From NCBI RefSeq assembly GCF_001517425.1, contig NZ_FBWL01000161.1, positions 20,423 through 84,422 on the forward strand: a stretch of DNA of 64,000 bases, in the 5' to 3' direction. The translations under genes and the position numbers were made by a program. The notes under the pieces were generated by a model that saw only the letters and a program-made list of their open reading frames with translations, made no database searches and was not told where the DNA came from. Below are positions 40,861-50,093 of the stretch, in pieces (the stretch's first letter is position 1; each line of letters begins with the position of its first letter). Source of the stretch: Clostridium sp. C105KSO13 (GTDB taxonomy: Bacteria > Bacillota > Clostridia > Lachnospirales > Lachnospiraceae).

Positions 40861-42501
40861 CTACAGTACCCTGATCAGCACATTAGAACAGCGAATAGTC
40901 TTCCTATCTCCATTTTCATTTAAAACATTCTTAAAAGTAACTGTGCCACCGTCAGGCATACGATATGTTTCAATCCTGCGTACAGCATTTCCGTCGGACA
41001 AAGTGATCTCCTTTCTCGGATCATCCTCTATCAACTTCAGCAGCATTTCGTTGAGCTGAAATTCGCCTGGAGTATCTTGTATATATTCACTTCTCTCTTT
41101 CTTTAATGCCTCAATATCAATCTCCCGATTCTTAATCAACTCAACCATAACTTCTTTAAACACTTCTACATTCGGTATCAGCCTATCTTTATCACCAGGA
41201 ATACCTTCCACCTGCCGGCCGATTTCCTCCAGTGAAATTTCTCCGTTTACACATGCACTTTTCAATAAATACCCAAGGCTGTTCTCGTAGCGTTTTAACT
41301 TCTCTTTAAGTTTCTGATCCTGCTGAGCCTGCCATGCCTCTGCATCAAAATCCAGTTCTTCCTGTGTATCTTCCTCTTCGCTTTTTCTCATCGGCTTTTG
41401 GTACTGAAATGCTTTATTTAAATTATACACCTTCTCTGCATCCTGATTAAATAGTGGACGCAAGAAGTAATCCAGATGTTCCAAAGCTTTAGGATGTTCC
41501 AATATTTTATCATACAATTTTGTGCGCAGAGGAAATCGTCTGATGAGAGACATCTGTGTCAGATTTTCCAGTTCCTTTGTGTATAAAGCCTTCAAATCAA
41601 AATGATTGTTTAGTATTTTCTGGTGTTCATCTATGGCACGATTCAGGTAACTTTCAATTATACGAAGGTGATTCAGCTTCTCTTCATCTTTCTCACTGAG
41701 CCGTTTTACATTGATGTTTTCTTCCTCCAGCTCCCTCGCCCGGCTTCTTACCATTTCCCGATAATTCTGAAACTTCTGCTGTGTGTCTCCGATAGTTTCC
41801 AAATTCTCTGTCAGAACTTCCTCATAATCTCGCACTGAGTAATCCAGAGCATTGCGCCGTATCTTTCCCATGGCCTCCTGAATCTTCTGCAGCTGAATCC
41901 GCAGCAGATTAAAAACATTTTTAATCTCATCCACTGCTTTATCATAGCTCTGCTTTTCAAGGTGCATTTGAAAGATCATCTCGTGGATGGTCAGTTTCAT
42001 ATTATTCTCAATCTCCAATGTTCCGAGGAGAAGATTGTACCCGTCATCGGTCAGATAATAAGACGTGCGTTTTACTTCTTGTTCTACATAAACAATCTTG
42101 TTCGCCACGTAACTGATATGCATGATTTGATATGCATCCTGTTCAAAATTAAATCCGTCAAAATGCATGACCCTTCCGTCATTGGAAAGAATGACATTGA
42201 CAATAAAGTCCCCCAGCTGCCTGCAGTCCTCATAATTCATATCTTTATGCCAGTACTGCACATTAATCGTATCTATGTAGGCGCCAATATCGTCCATTGT
42301 ACAATTCTCTTCCTTCAGAGACTGCTCCATAATATACAGCATCACTGCAAATATGAGATTGAGCTGCTCATCCGAGGTTGAAAATCCGTACTGCTTCCAG
42401 GTAGTCTTCTGTACACTGTTTTGAATCAGAACCGCATATAGCCCCACATTTTTCATTCTTTTGGGAAAATGTTTTAAAAATTCATACTGCATAACTTTCA
42501 T
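40861..42501 (-). CDS. jetA: Wadjet JetA (MukF-like kleisin)
   Basis: 546 aa: an N-terminal winged-helix region (about 1-190), a central coiled coil (about 190-310, including REMVRSRARELEEENINVKRLSEKDEEKLN), an acidic linker (EEEDTQEELDFDAEAW, about 400) and a C-terminal helical/beta domain. This matches the architecture of the JetA/MukF kleisin and recalls the DUF5716 family. It follows jetD by 9 bp. Confidence 0.78.
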   Translation of the reverse strand: MKVMQYEFLKHFPKRMKNVGLYAVLIQNSVQKTTWKQYGFSTSDEQLNLIFAVMLYIMEQSLKEENCTMDDIGAYIDTINVQYWHKDMNYEDCRQLGDFIVNVILSNDGRVMHFDGFNFEQDAYQIMHISYVANKIVYVEQEVKRTSYYLTDDGYNLLLGTLEIENNMKLTIHEMIFQMHLEKQSYDKAVDEIKNVFNLLRIQLQKIQEAMGKIRRNALDYSVRDYEEVLTENLETIGDTQQKFQNYREMVRSRARELEEENINVKRLSEKDEEKLNHLRIIESYLNRAIDEHQKILNNHFDLKALYTKELENLTQMSLIRRFPLRTKLYDKILEHPKALEHLDYFLRPLFNQDAEKVYNLNKAFQYQKPMRKSEEEDTQEELDFDAEAWQAQQDQKLKEKLKRYENSLGYLLKSACVNGEISLEEIGRQVEGIPGDKDRLIPNVEVFKEVMVELIKNREIDIEALKKERSEYIQDTPGEFQLNEMLLKLIEDDPRKEITLSDGNAVRRIETYRMPDGGTVTFKNVLNENGDRKTIRCSNVLIRVL

Positions 42502-42510
42502 GTCCTCTTT

Positions 42511-43509
42511 TTAAAAGTCCGTAATATTCAAAATCTCCTGGGGAATATACTTACCCTGCTCCAGGATTTTCTTCATTTTCTCCACCTCTTCTGTTGAAAA
42601 GTAGGGAAAAAATTTGTTCTGTATATTACGGTTCTGCCTTTCTTTCGTATCGGGAAGCTGTTTCATTGAATCTTCCTTCTTCGCCGCTGCTGATTTTTCC
42701 AGCATCGCCCTGTAAGCAGATACAAACGGAATAATCTCCCACCTGTCATGAAACATCTCCGCCAGGCTTTCATAAATACCGATGCCCTCATAATCAAGAT
42801 CCCCAAAATAGTAAATTTTGTTTTGGTTTTCCTTCATATAAGGTTCCACACAAAGATCAAAGTCTCGGAAGGAACGAAGAATTCCTTTCCCCGCACCATA
42901 AATTAAGGTTCCTATCGGGGTGTCCAGTATAGAGTTACTTCCCTCCAGTAAATGCCGCCGCATACTGTAAAAAGTATCTTTGTTCTCCAGAATCAGTAGA
43001 TTTTGAGGAGTACTTCTGGTGTGTGAGTAATAAGCCAGAGGTTCCGTAGTTCCATATATATTAAGGACCTGCAAATCCAGCCCGCACCGATTTAAAATGT
43101 GTCTTCCCTGTTCCCTCGTTAAGAACTTTTCCCGCCTCCAAATTTCAAAGCTTCTCTCGTTGGCCGATTCCTGAACCTTTAGTTTTTCTTTCCAATTCTT
43201 CAAATAATCATTGAGCATCAGCACCCAGGGCCTGTCCCGCTCATAAACATCCGGATGAGATAAATAATAATCTACAGAAATCACCGGCAATAACCGGTAC
43301 TTTAGTTCATCCTCCAGCTCCCCGTAATCCTTCTTCTTTTCCAAAACCCAATACCCGCGGAAGAGAGCCGGCTTCTTGCCATTCGTTCCCGCCGCCTTTA
43401 AAGGTTTGATCTTTCCTGTACTTATGAGCTCCATAATATAGCTATACTGTTCATTATAAGACAAATTTTGCTGATGCAAAAGGAGTTTTTCTAGAGAAAT
43501 ACGTTTCAT
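42511..43509 (-). CDS. jetD: Wadjet nuclease subunit JetD (TOPRIM domain)
   Basis: 332-aa protein with a C-terminal TOPRIM-type nuclease domain: LLILENKDTFYSM (catalytic Glu, about residue 175) and KIYYFGDLDYEGIGIYESLAE (DxD, about residue 230), as in the DUF2220/JetD proteins. N-terminal part (about 1-150) resembles the DNA-binding arm. JetD dimers cut the plasmid once JetABC has looped it. First gene of the operon jetD-A-B-C, divergent from feoAB. Confidence 0.85.
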   Translation of the reverse strand: MKRISLEKLLLHQQNLSYNEQYSYIMELISTGKIKPLKAAGTNGKKPALFRGYWVLEKKKDYGELEDELKYRLLPVISVDYYLSHPDVYERDRPWVLMLNDYLKNWKEKLKVQESANERSFEIWRREKFLTREQGRHILNRCGLDLQVLNIYGTTEPLAYYSHTRSTPQNLLILENKDTFYSMRRHLLEGSNSILDTPIGTLIYGAGKGILRSFRDFDLCVEPYMKENQNKIYYFGDLDYEGIGIYESLAEMFHDRWEIIPFVSAYRAMLEKSAAAKKEDSMKQLPDTKERQNRNIQNKFFPYFSTEEVEKMKKILEQGKYIPQEILNITDF

Positions 43510-43695
43510 AACCAGTAAACCTTTCTTTATCTAAAGATAAAAAAAGTATAGCATATACAGGTAAAAAGAGCCATCCCTCTATTGAAGTACGACCCAGGAA
43601 TTTTATATAAACACGGTTATTTTCTGTAACACATTAACTCCGTTTTAATACTATAAAATAAGGGACTCCTGCTGAGAGCCAAACTACAATGGGAT

Positions 43696-44010
43696 TTGCG
43701 TCTTTCAGCAAAGAACATCCATAATAGGGAGGCGATACTTATAAAAGAGAATTTCTGTTTAAACGATATACATCCAGGAGAAAAAGCCATTATCAGAGAA
43801 CTTAAAAATACAGGAAGCATACGCAGGCGTCTTCTTGATATCGGCCTGGTCAAGGGCACAGAGGTGGAATGTGTAGGAAGAAGTCCTGCCGGAGATCCCA
43901 GCGCATTTCTTATACGCGGTGCGGTTATTGCCATACGCTCCGAAGACTGCCAGGATATTAAAATTCATATGCCGGAAGGAGTATCAGATGGAAAGCGCAA
44001 CGGAGCCTAG
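43696..44010 (+). CDS. feoA: FeoA-type iron transport accessory protein
   Basis: SH3-like domain protein (up to 104 aa); the FeoA core is NDIHPGEKAIIRELKNTGSIRRRLLDIGLVKGTEVECVGRSPAGDPSAFLIRGAVIAIRSEDCQDI. The start is unsure: the open frame begins with TTG at 43696, but a strong GGGAGG at 43727-43732 suggests initiation at a non-ATG codon (ATA) around 43735-43741. It overlaps feoB by 23 bp. Confidence 0.88.
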   Translation: MRLSAKNIHNREAILIKENFCLNDIHPGEKAIIRELKNTGSIRRRLLDIGLVKGTEVECVGRSPAGDPSAFLIRGAVIAIRSEDCQDIKIHMPEGVSDGKRNGA

Positions 44011-45970
44011 TTCAGTAGGTATAGTAAATAAAGAGGACTCCTGTGCTATAGCGCGACAACGGATCATCGCTATAGCAGGGAATCCAAATGTTGGAAAGAG
44101 TACACTGTTCAATAATCTTACCGGTATGCATCAGCACACCGGTAACTGGCCGGGAAAGACTGTATCAAATGCCGAAGGATATTGCAAAACTAAAAAGTAT
44201 TCCTACAAAATGGTGGATATTCCGGGAACCTACTCACTGATGGCACATTCTTTAGAGGAGGAAGTAGCCCGTGATTTTCTGCAGTCAGGTAAAGCAGATG
44301 CCGTCATAGTAGTCTGTGATGCCGCATGTCTGGAGCGAAACCTGAATCTTGTACTTCAGACAATGGAGATTATGGAGAATGTGATCGTATGCGTAAATAT
44401 GCTAGATGAGGCTAAAAAGAAAGGAATACAGATCAAACTGGATATTCTGTCTAAAGAACTGGGTATACCTGTCATCGGGATGGTCGCCCGTGACGGAAAA
44501 GGTATCCGGCATCTGCTAAATACACTGGATAAAGTAATGGAGGAAGGTATCCGCAGCTATTTCTGCGAAAGCGACTGCGAAATTCCTCATTTAAAAGAAA
44601 AGCTGATTCAGTCAAGAAGCCGTTTGGCGAACAGCAGGATGGATGAAATACAACTTGAAGAGGAGGCCGTATCTGCCGTTATGAATACCGCCGAAAAGAT
44701 ATGTGACAATGCAGTGGTACATACAAATGAGCTGGAATACAGTAAAGATAGAAAATTAGACTATATACTCACCAGCAAACGCACAGGCTATCCGATTATG
44801 GCCATATTACTGCTGCTGATATTATGGATTACAATAGCAGGGGCAAATTACCCCTCACAAATGCTTGCCGCCGGACTGTTTAAGTTTCAGGACCTTTTGA
44901 CAAAACTCTTCGAATATGTGAGCGCACCGGACTGGCTCCATGGGCTGCTGGTTATGGGGGCATTCCGGGTGCCGGCCTGGGTAGTATCCGTTATGCTTCC
45001 CCCGATGGCCATCTTTTTTCCACTGTTTACATTGCTGGAAGACGCCGGTTATCTGCCGCGCATTGCCTATAACCTGGATAAACCTTTTAAAAAGTGCTGT
45101 GCGTGTGGCAAACAGGCCCTCACATTATGTATGGGATTCGGATGTAATGCGGCAGGGGTGACAGGGTGCAGGATAATCGACTCTCCCAGAGAACGACTGA
45201 TTGCAATACTGACAAACAGCCTTGTTCCCTGCAACGGACGCTTTCCTACTTTGATTGCAATTATAGCCATGTTCTTTGCAGGAACAGCAGGTGGTATAAA
45301 ATCCTCCTTTTTATCATCTCTGCTTCTGACCGCATTTGTCCTACTGGGAGTCGGAATGACATTCCTTGTATCAGGGTTGTTGTCCAAAACAGTCCTTAAA
45401 GGGATGCCCTCCTCCTTTACTCTGGAGATGCCGCCCTACCGCAGGCCACAAATAGGGAGGGTGATCATCCGTTCCATTTTTGACAGAACACTGTTTGTAC
45501 TGGGGCGGGCTGTTGCGGTGGCAATTCCTGCGGGAATATTCATCTGGGTCACAGCAAATATTTTCATAGGAGACCAGAGCCTGTTGACCCACTTTGCTTC
45601 TATTCTGGATCCTTTTGCAAAAATAATGGGGATGGATGGTGTAATTTTGCTTGCATTTATCCTGGGGCTTCCCGCAAATGAACTTGTGGTGCCGCTCATT
45701 ATAATGATATACCTGGGACAGGGTGTTATTCCCGAGGCTGGAAACTTTGCCGAAATGAAAACCCTGTTCGTAAGTCAAGGCTGGACGTGGGTCACAGCCA
45801 TCTGCACTATGATTTTTACCCTCATGCACTGGCCCTGCTCCACCACACTTCTCACTATAAAAAAAGAGACCGGAAGCATAAAGTGGACCCTTGCAGCCTT
45901 GGCAATTCCCACCGCAGCGGGAATGATTTTATGCTTTGTGGTGGCACAGACAGCTCGGCTATTTATGTGA
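43988..45970 (+). CDS. feoB: Ferrous iron transporter FeoB
   Basis: 660 aa from the ATG at 43988 (MESATEPSSVG), with GGAAGGAG 6 nt upstream. N-terminal G protein domain: AGNPNVGKSTLFNNLTG (G1), VDIPGTYSL (G3), NMLDEA (G4). C-terminal membrane domain with Gate motifs (LVPCNGRFPTLIAII; CMGFGCNAAGV) and a second gate region. GTP-regulated Fe2+ import in anaerobes. The residues before the G1 motif are a short hydrophilic extension. Downstream: MATE gene, convergent. Confidence 0.96.
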   Translation: MESATEPSSVGIVNKEDSCAIARQRIIAIAGNPNVGKSTLFNNLTGMHQHTGNWPGKTVSNAEGYCKTKKYSYKMVDIPGTYSLMAHSLEEEVARDFLQSGKADAVIVVCDAACLERNLNLVLQTMEIMENVIVCVNMLDEAKKKGIQIKLDILSKELGIPVIGMVARDGKGIRHLLNTLDKVMEEGIRSYFCESDCEIPHLKEKLIQSRSRLANSRMDEIQLEEEAVSAVMNTAEKICDNAVVHTNELEYSKDRKLDYILTSKRTGYPIMAILLLLILWITIAGANYPSQMLAAGLFKFQDLLTKLFEYVSAPDWLHGLLVMGAFRVPAWVVSVMLPPMAIFFPLFTLLEDAGYLPRIAYNLDKPFKKCCACGKQALTLCMGFGCNAAGVTGCRIIDSPRERLIAILTNSLVPCNGRFPTLIAIIAMFFAGTAGGIKSSFLSSLLLTAFVLLGVGMTFLVSGLLSKTVLKGMPSSFTLEMPPYRRPQIGRVIIRSIFDRTLFVLGRAVAVAIPAGIFIWVTANIFIGDQSLLTHFASILDPFAKIMGMDGVILLAFILGLPANELVVPLIIMIYLGQGVIPEAGNFAEMKTLFVSQGWTWVTAICTMIFTLMHWPCSTTLLTIKKETGSIKWTLAALAIPTAAGMILCFVVAQTARLFM

Positions 45971-45985
45971 CATTCTATAAATATA

Positions 45986-47335
45986 TTAGCCTACCTCTTT
46001 TAAGGTAAAAATTGTTCTCCACTTTCCTGTGCGGTATTGCAAAAAGGAGATAATCCAGTTTACCAGCCAGCCAATGGGGACTGCATACCAGATTACCTGA
46101 ATTCCAAATCGGGGAGCAAAGCTGACAGAAACAGCTACTCGAATAAAAAGATTTACCAGGTTTGCAATGGTAAACATCTTCATGTCACCTGCTCCCCTCA
46201 GCAATCCGTCCACAGTCATTTTGAATCCTATCAGGCAGAAAAACCATCCCATAAAAGTCAGGTAGTTCTCTCCTGTGGACATTGCAACCTCTGTGCCGTC
46301 TGCCCCCAGGAATAGAGAAATAATCTGTCTGTTAAAAAGTTCCAGTATCAGACAGATGGCAACAGCACAGGCAATCACCATTTTATTGGACACATGGTAG
46401 CCTTCAACCACCCGATCCTCCTTACGGGCACCGATATTCTGCGCTGTATAAGAAGATACCGCATTTCCTATTCCCATCATGGGCACAATACATATTGATT
46501 CCACCCGCATAGCCCCAGAGAACCCTGCAAGTGCCTCTGAACCAAAGCTGTTTACAACCGACTGAACCAGCATCATGCCGATAGAAACTGTGGACTGCTG
46601 CAAAATAGACGGCAGCGCTATTTTGGTCATAGTCAAAAGTTCTGTCTTATCAAACAACTTCTTATGCCCACACTCCAGTTTTCTTAGTTCTCTTATAAGA
46701 ACAATACATGACAAAACTACTGAAATGCCCTGTGCAATCAAGGTGGCCCATGCAACCCCGGCAACTCCCATATCGAACTGTGTTACAAATATAACATCCA
46801 GCGCTATATTAAAAACAGATGAAAAAATAAGGAAGTACAAAGGTATCCTGGATTTTCCAAGAGCATTGAACATAGCCGACAGTACATTGTACATGAACAA
46901 AAAGGGGAGTCCCAGAAAATAGATATTCAAATACACTATTGCCATATCCAGAACATCAGCAGGCGTATTCAAAAGAATCATAATCTTCTTGCTGAACAAC
47001 AGTCCGAATGCCGCTAAAAGCAGACTAATTAGCAAAAAGGAAATGAAAGATGTAAATACTGCAGTCTTCATTTTGTCATATTGCTTTGCTCCATAATATC
47101 TGCTTACAATAACTGATGCACCTATACCCCCACCTATTGCAATACAGATAAATATGTTTGTCAGGGAATAGGAAGCCCCTACTGCAGCCAGTGCCTTTTC
47201 ACTGACAAACCTTCCTACAACAGCTGAGTCCGCCATTGTATAAGCCTGCTGAAACAAATTTCCTATGATGATAGGCAAAGCAAAAACAAACAATGCACTA
47301 AATGGTTTTTTCTGTACTAAGTAATCATTCTCCAC
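45986..47335 (-). CDS. MATE-family efflux transporter
   Basis: 449 aa, twelve membrane helices in two six-helix repeats. MATE signatures: ALPIIIGNLFQQAYTMADSAVVGRFV near the N-terminus and FSGAMRVESICIVPMMGIGNAVSSYTAQNIGA at the start of the second half. Exports cationic drugs or metabolites in exchange for Na+ or H+. Lies between the iron uptake operon and the iron storage operon; a role in iron handling is not indicated by its sequence. Confidence 0.94.
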   Translation of the reverse strand: MENDYLVQKKPFSALFVFALPIIIGNLFQQAYTMADSAVVGRFVSEKALAAVGASYSLTNIFICIAIGGGIGASVIVSRYYGAKQYDKMKTAVFTSFISFLLISLLLAAFGLLFSKKIMILLNTPADVLDMAIVYLNIYFLGLPFLFMYNVLSAMFNALGKSRIPLYFLIFSSVFNIALDVIFVTQFDMGVAGVAWATLIAQGISVVLSCIVLIRELRKLECGHKKLFDKTELLTMTKIALPSILQQSTVSIGMMLVQSVVNSFGSEALAGFSGAMRVESICIVPMMGIGNAVSSYTAQNIGARKEDRVVEGYHVSNKMVIACAVAICLILELFNRQIISLFLGADGTEVAMSTGENYLTFMGWFFCLIGFKMTVDGLLRGAGDMKMFTIANLVNLFIRVAVSVSFAPRFGIQVIWYAVPIGWLVNWIISFLQYRTGKWRTIFTLKEVG

Positions 47336-47524
47336 GTCTTTCTTCCTCCAATATTTCTAAACTACCTCTTATAATACACCATTATGCAAAAAAAAATAAA
47401 TGATTCTATTTTTAGGAGGGCAGGCCTGCACATTGAGATGTGAACATTTCTGCCCTCTTAAATAGTCACAATAAGTTTTCAGACATATTTAGATACGATC
47501 CTATTTTTACTCTCAAATCGAACG

Positions 47525-47553
47525 TTGACACGCAAAAATATTGATGATAAAAT
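47525..47553 (+). promoter_or_regulatory. Promoter of the ferritin-encapsulin operon
   Basis: Perfect TTGACA (47525-47530), 17-nt spacer, TAAAAT (47548-47553). Predicted start at about 47560. Confidence 0.8.
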
Positions 47554-47568
47554 TAATTTAATTCAAAT

Positions 47569-47583
47569 TGATAATTATTGTCA
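47569..47583 (+). promoter_or_regulatory. Fur/PerR-type operator
   Basis: TGATAATTATTGTCA is a 7-1-7 inverted repeat that differs at one position from the Fur consensus TGATAATNATTATCA. It starts about 9 nt after the predicted transcription start, where a bound repressor would block initiation or early elongation. Confidence 0.65.
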
Positions 47584-47702
47584 CCTTAATGCGAAAACAT
47601 TTACATAACAATATTTAATCGTTTGCAATGAATTACAGATAGTTTCCCTCAAATATAAATGAGGAAACCATAGATTATTTTTTATTAAAGGAGGAGAATT
47701 AT

Positions 47703-48071
47703 ATGCCAGCTTTTGCAAATCCCTTTCAAGGGAATGTTGACCGCAAAATGAACATGGACGAATTAATTCAGGCAATACGCCTGAACATCGCAGGTGAGTT
47801 GGAGGCTATCTATCTATACGATGCACATGTACAGGCTACAGACAACGAGATAGCCAAAACAGTCATCGCAGATATCCGTGATGAGGAGAAGGCTCATGTA
47901 GGGGAACTGATGACATTACTGAGAACACTCGACCCCAAAGAAGCCGAGTTGTTTGAATCTGGGGAAGAAGAAGTTCGAGAGATGCTGGAAGACCTGGGAA
48001 TTTCTGTTTCTACAGAAAAAGCTTCCAAGGATGACTCTCCTGCCGAGACAGTCGGCAGTCTGATTGATTAA
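47703..48071 (+). CDS. Encapsulated ferritin-like protein (encapsulin cargo)
   Basis: 122-aa ferritin-like protein with two iron-site helices: LNIAGELEAIYLYDAHVQ (E and Y) and VIADIRDEEKAHVGEL (ExxH). Length and motif layout match EncFtn-type ferroxidases, which act as decamers inside encapsulins. The tail after a flexible linker reads SPAETVGSLID, a standard encapsulin cargo-loading peptide (TVGSL core). AAGGAGGAG ribosome site. The shell protein gene follows 36 bp later. Oxidises Fe2+ and stores it as mineral in the shell. Confidence 0.94.
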   Translation: MPAFANPFQGNVDRKMNMDELIQAIRLNIAGELEAIYLYDAHVQATDNEIAKTVIADIRDEEKAHVGELMTLLRTLDPKEAELFESGEEEVREMLEDLGISVSTEKASKDDSPAETVGSLID

Positions 48072-48107
48072 ACCCGATATCGCAAATGCAAAAAGGAGGT
48101 TTTAGAC

Positions 48108-48923
48108 ATGAGTTATTTATCGAGAGAAGCAGCCCCTTTTTCTGAGGGACTCTGGACACAAATTGATACTGCTGTAGTAAAAACAGCGCGCAATTCACTA
48201 GTCGGCAGACGTTTTCTACACGTTTTCGGACCACTCGGGGTGGGCGTACAAACTGTTCCGGTGGACGACGCCGATGCCATTGAAGAAGTAGAAAAAGACG
48301 GCTTTGTCACAACAAACGGCAGAAGTTTTACAGAAATCCCTCTTATTTTTGAGGACTTTACGCTGCTGGCCAGAGATCTTGAAAGTACTAAGAAAGCTGG
48401 GTTTCCAACAGATCTCTCAAGAGCCAGGAAAGCTGCTGAAGCTTGTGCTCTTAAAGAAGACAAGCTGATTTTCTGGGGAAGTAAAGAGGCAGGATATGAA
48501 GGTCTGCTTACAACCCCAGGCACACAAAAAGTAGAGAAGCAGGACTGGAGTTCCGGTGAGAATGCCTTTACCGATATTGCTGCAGGAATCACTGCTCTGA
48601 CCGAAAAGGGCTTTTATGGTACCTATTCTCTGGCATTAAGCCTTGATCTCTATATGCAGCTGCAGAGAATACAGCCCGGAACCGGCTTGCTTGAAGTTGA
48701 CCGCATATCAAAAATGTTGGACGGACACATCTACCCGGCCCGTGCTTTGGGACAGGGAAAAGCGGTATTGGTTGCTTCCGATGAGATGAATATGGATCTT
48801 GTAGTCGGACAGGACATGGCAGCAGCTTACCTGGAACAGGTAAATTTAAATCACAACATCCGGGTACTGGAGACAGTGCTGCCGCGGTTCAAGAGGAAAG
48901 AAGCTATTGTTGTTTTTAAATAA
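48108..48923 (+). CDS. Encapsulin shell protein (family 1)
   Basis: 271-aa HK97-fold shell protein that forms icosahedral nanocompartments. It matches family 1 encapsulins (linocin M18 family): MSYLSREAAPFSEGLWTQID at the N-terminus, GRRFLHVFGPLGVGVQTVP, DLSRARKAAEACALKEDKLIFWG, and the C-terminal DMAAAYLEQVNLNHNIRVLETVLPRF. Length about 265-275 is usual. GGAGG 7 nt before ATG. Together with the ferritin it makes an iron-storage compartment. Confidence 0.96.
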   Translation: MSYLSREAAPFSEGLWTQIDTAVVKTARNSLVGRRFLHVFGPLGVGVQTVPVDDADAIEEVEKDGFVTTNGRSFTEIPLIFEDFTLLARDLESTKKAGFPTDLSRARKAAEACALKEDKLIFWGSKEAGYEGLLTTPGTQKVEKQDWSSGENAFTDIAAGITALTEKGFYGTYSLALSLDLYMQLQRIQPGTGLLEVDRISKMLDGHIYPARALGQGKAVLVASDEMNMDLVVGQDMAAAYLEQVNLNHNIRVLETVLPRFKRKEAIVVFK

Positions 48924-48950
48924 TGACAGGAATAGAAAAATAAAATTAAA

Positions 48951-49006
48951 AAGTGCCTTTGGCACTTCAACTCCCCTGCCCCTCAATCTTGAGGGGTTAG
49001 GGGAGG
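48951..49006 (+). terminator. Likely terminator region after encapsulin
   Basis: Two adjacent hairpins: AAGTGCC/GGCACTT (48951-48967) and the stronger CTCCCCTGCCCCTCAA/GAGGGGTTAGGGGAG (48971-49006), followed by GGCGTAAATTTTT. Confidence 0.5.
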
Positions 49007-49326
49007 GCGTAAATTTTTCTGTGTCTGGCAAGTCAAGAACTGCCTGATTTGAATTAAATATGTATTGGTTTTGATGTCGATTTAACTCGAAATTCCTTTG
49101 TCGAATTATATTTCTATCTATAGTATTACCGCATCTGAAAATTTTATACCTTTTTTCGAAAAAATTTCATAGCAAATAAGACATCTATATTTGTTTTTTC
49201 GTGGGCTCTGCCCACACCCGGCCTCAAGTATAAATTATGAGTGCTCTGGGTATACTATAGATGCCGAAAGTATAAAAGTTGCCGGCGGTCCTTTGCAAAT
49301 ATATTAGGCCGCTGGCTCCTCTCTGA
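49007..49326. other. Intergenic region left of the IS256 remnant
   Basis: A/T-rich, no supported ORF. I looked here for a left terminal inverted repeat of IS256 that would match GTGTCATAAATTTTGTG near the other end and did not find it, so the left end of the IS appears deleted or diverged. Confidence 0.5.
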
Positions 49327-49920
49327 TTACAGGTACGGTTGAATCCGCTCTGGGTACAAAATCATCAGCTGGCTTAAAACCATATCCCAGTTGCGGTATA
49401 TTTGGGTCCATTTCTTCATGATATTCTGGGCGGCCATATACAGCATCTTCTCCAGCGATGCATCTGTCGGAAATGCACTCTTGGTTTTGGTTACCTTCCG
49501 GAACTGGCGGTTAACAGATTCCACAATGTTCGTCGTATACATTATCCTTCTTATATCATCGCTAAATTCAAAGAATGGCCTTACATTTTCCCAGTTCATC
49601 TCCCAATTACTGATTGCGTATGGATATTTCTTTCCCCATGTTTCCTTTACTTCTGCAAGGGCTTGTAACGAGGATTCTTCCGTTGGAGCCTTATATACAG
49701 CTTTAAAATCGGCGGCAAATTTCTTGCGATCCTTATAAGACAGGTACTGGAAAGAGTTACGCAGCATATGGATAATGCATCTCTGTACCACTGCCTGCGG
49801 ATATACGGCTGCAATCGCCTCCTCAAAGCCTGGCAAGCCATCCACACAGAAGAATAGGACGTCCTTCAGCCCTCTGTTCTTCAGGTTGTTAAGCATTCCC
49901 AACCAAAATTTTGAGGATTC
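49327..49920 (-). pseudogene. IS256-family transposase, C-terminal part
   Basis: About 198 codons from the junction to the stop. Reads NESSKFWLGMLNNLKNRGLKDVLFFCVDGLPGFEEAI (second catalytic Asp) and ends with IMYTTNIVESVNRQFRKVTKTK (conserved Glu region) and YPERIQPYL. The open frame begins directly beside a transposon end at 49927; its missing N-terminal part is at 56771-57429. Rejoined at the 6-bp duplication the protein reads VGAN-ESSKFW, as in intact IS256 transposases. Confidence 0.93.
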
Positions 49921-49926
49921 ATTTGC
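49921..49926. repeat. Target site duplication (left)
   Basis: ATTTGC, matching 56765-56770. The two copies flank the Mu/Tn7-like transposon. Removing the transposon and one copy restores the IS256 reading frame. Confidence 0.85.
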
Positions 49927-50093
49927 TGTTGTTTTTCAAATTAGATGATGCAGCTTTTTTCAGATTAAATGAAGCAACAGTTGCATAGTTCAAAGAGGGG
50001 AATGCAGATTGTAAGGAGTCGATTCATCACTTTATTTCTTCCCCCAAAGTATTCATGCAGATTAAAAGAGAGTGAGAAGCCCCACCCTCTGAT

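Larger units (their letters stand above)
47336..47702. other. Intergenic region upstream of the encapsulated ferritin operon
   Basis: 367 bp with no supported gene. Contains an inverted repeat (AGGAGGGCAG at 47414-47423 with CTGCCCTCTT at 47450-47459), the operon promoter (47525-47553) and a Fur/PerR-type operator (47569-47583), then a 5' leader of about 140 nt. Confidence 0.6.

Noticed and set aside
43510..43695. Fur box in front of feoAB
   Set aside because: I looked for a TGATAAT-type inverted repeat like the one at 47569 and did not find a convincing match.
49007..49326. Left terminal inverted repeat of IS256
   Set aside because: No sequence similar to GTGTCATAAATTTTGTG was found here.
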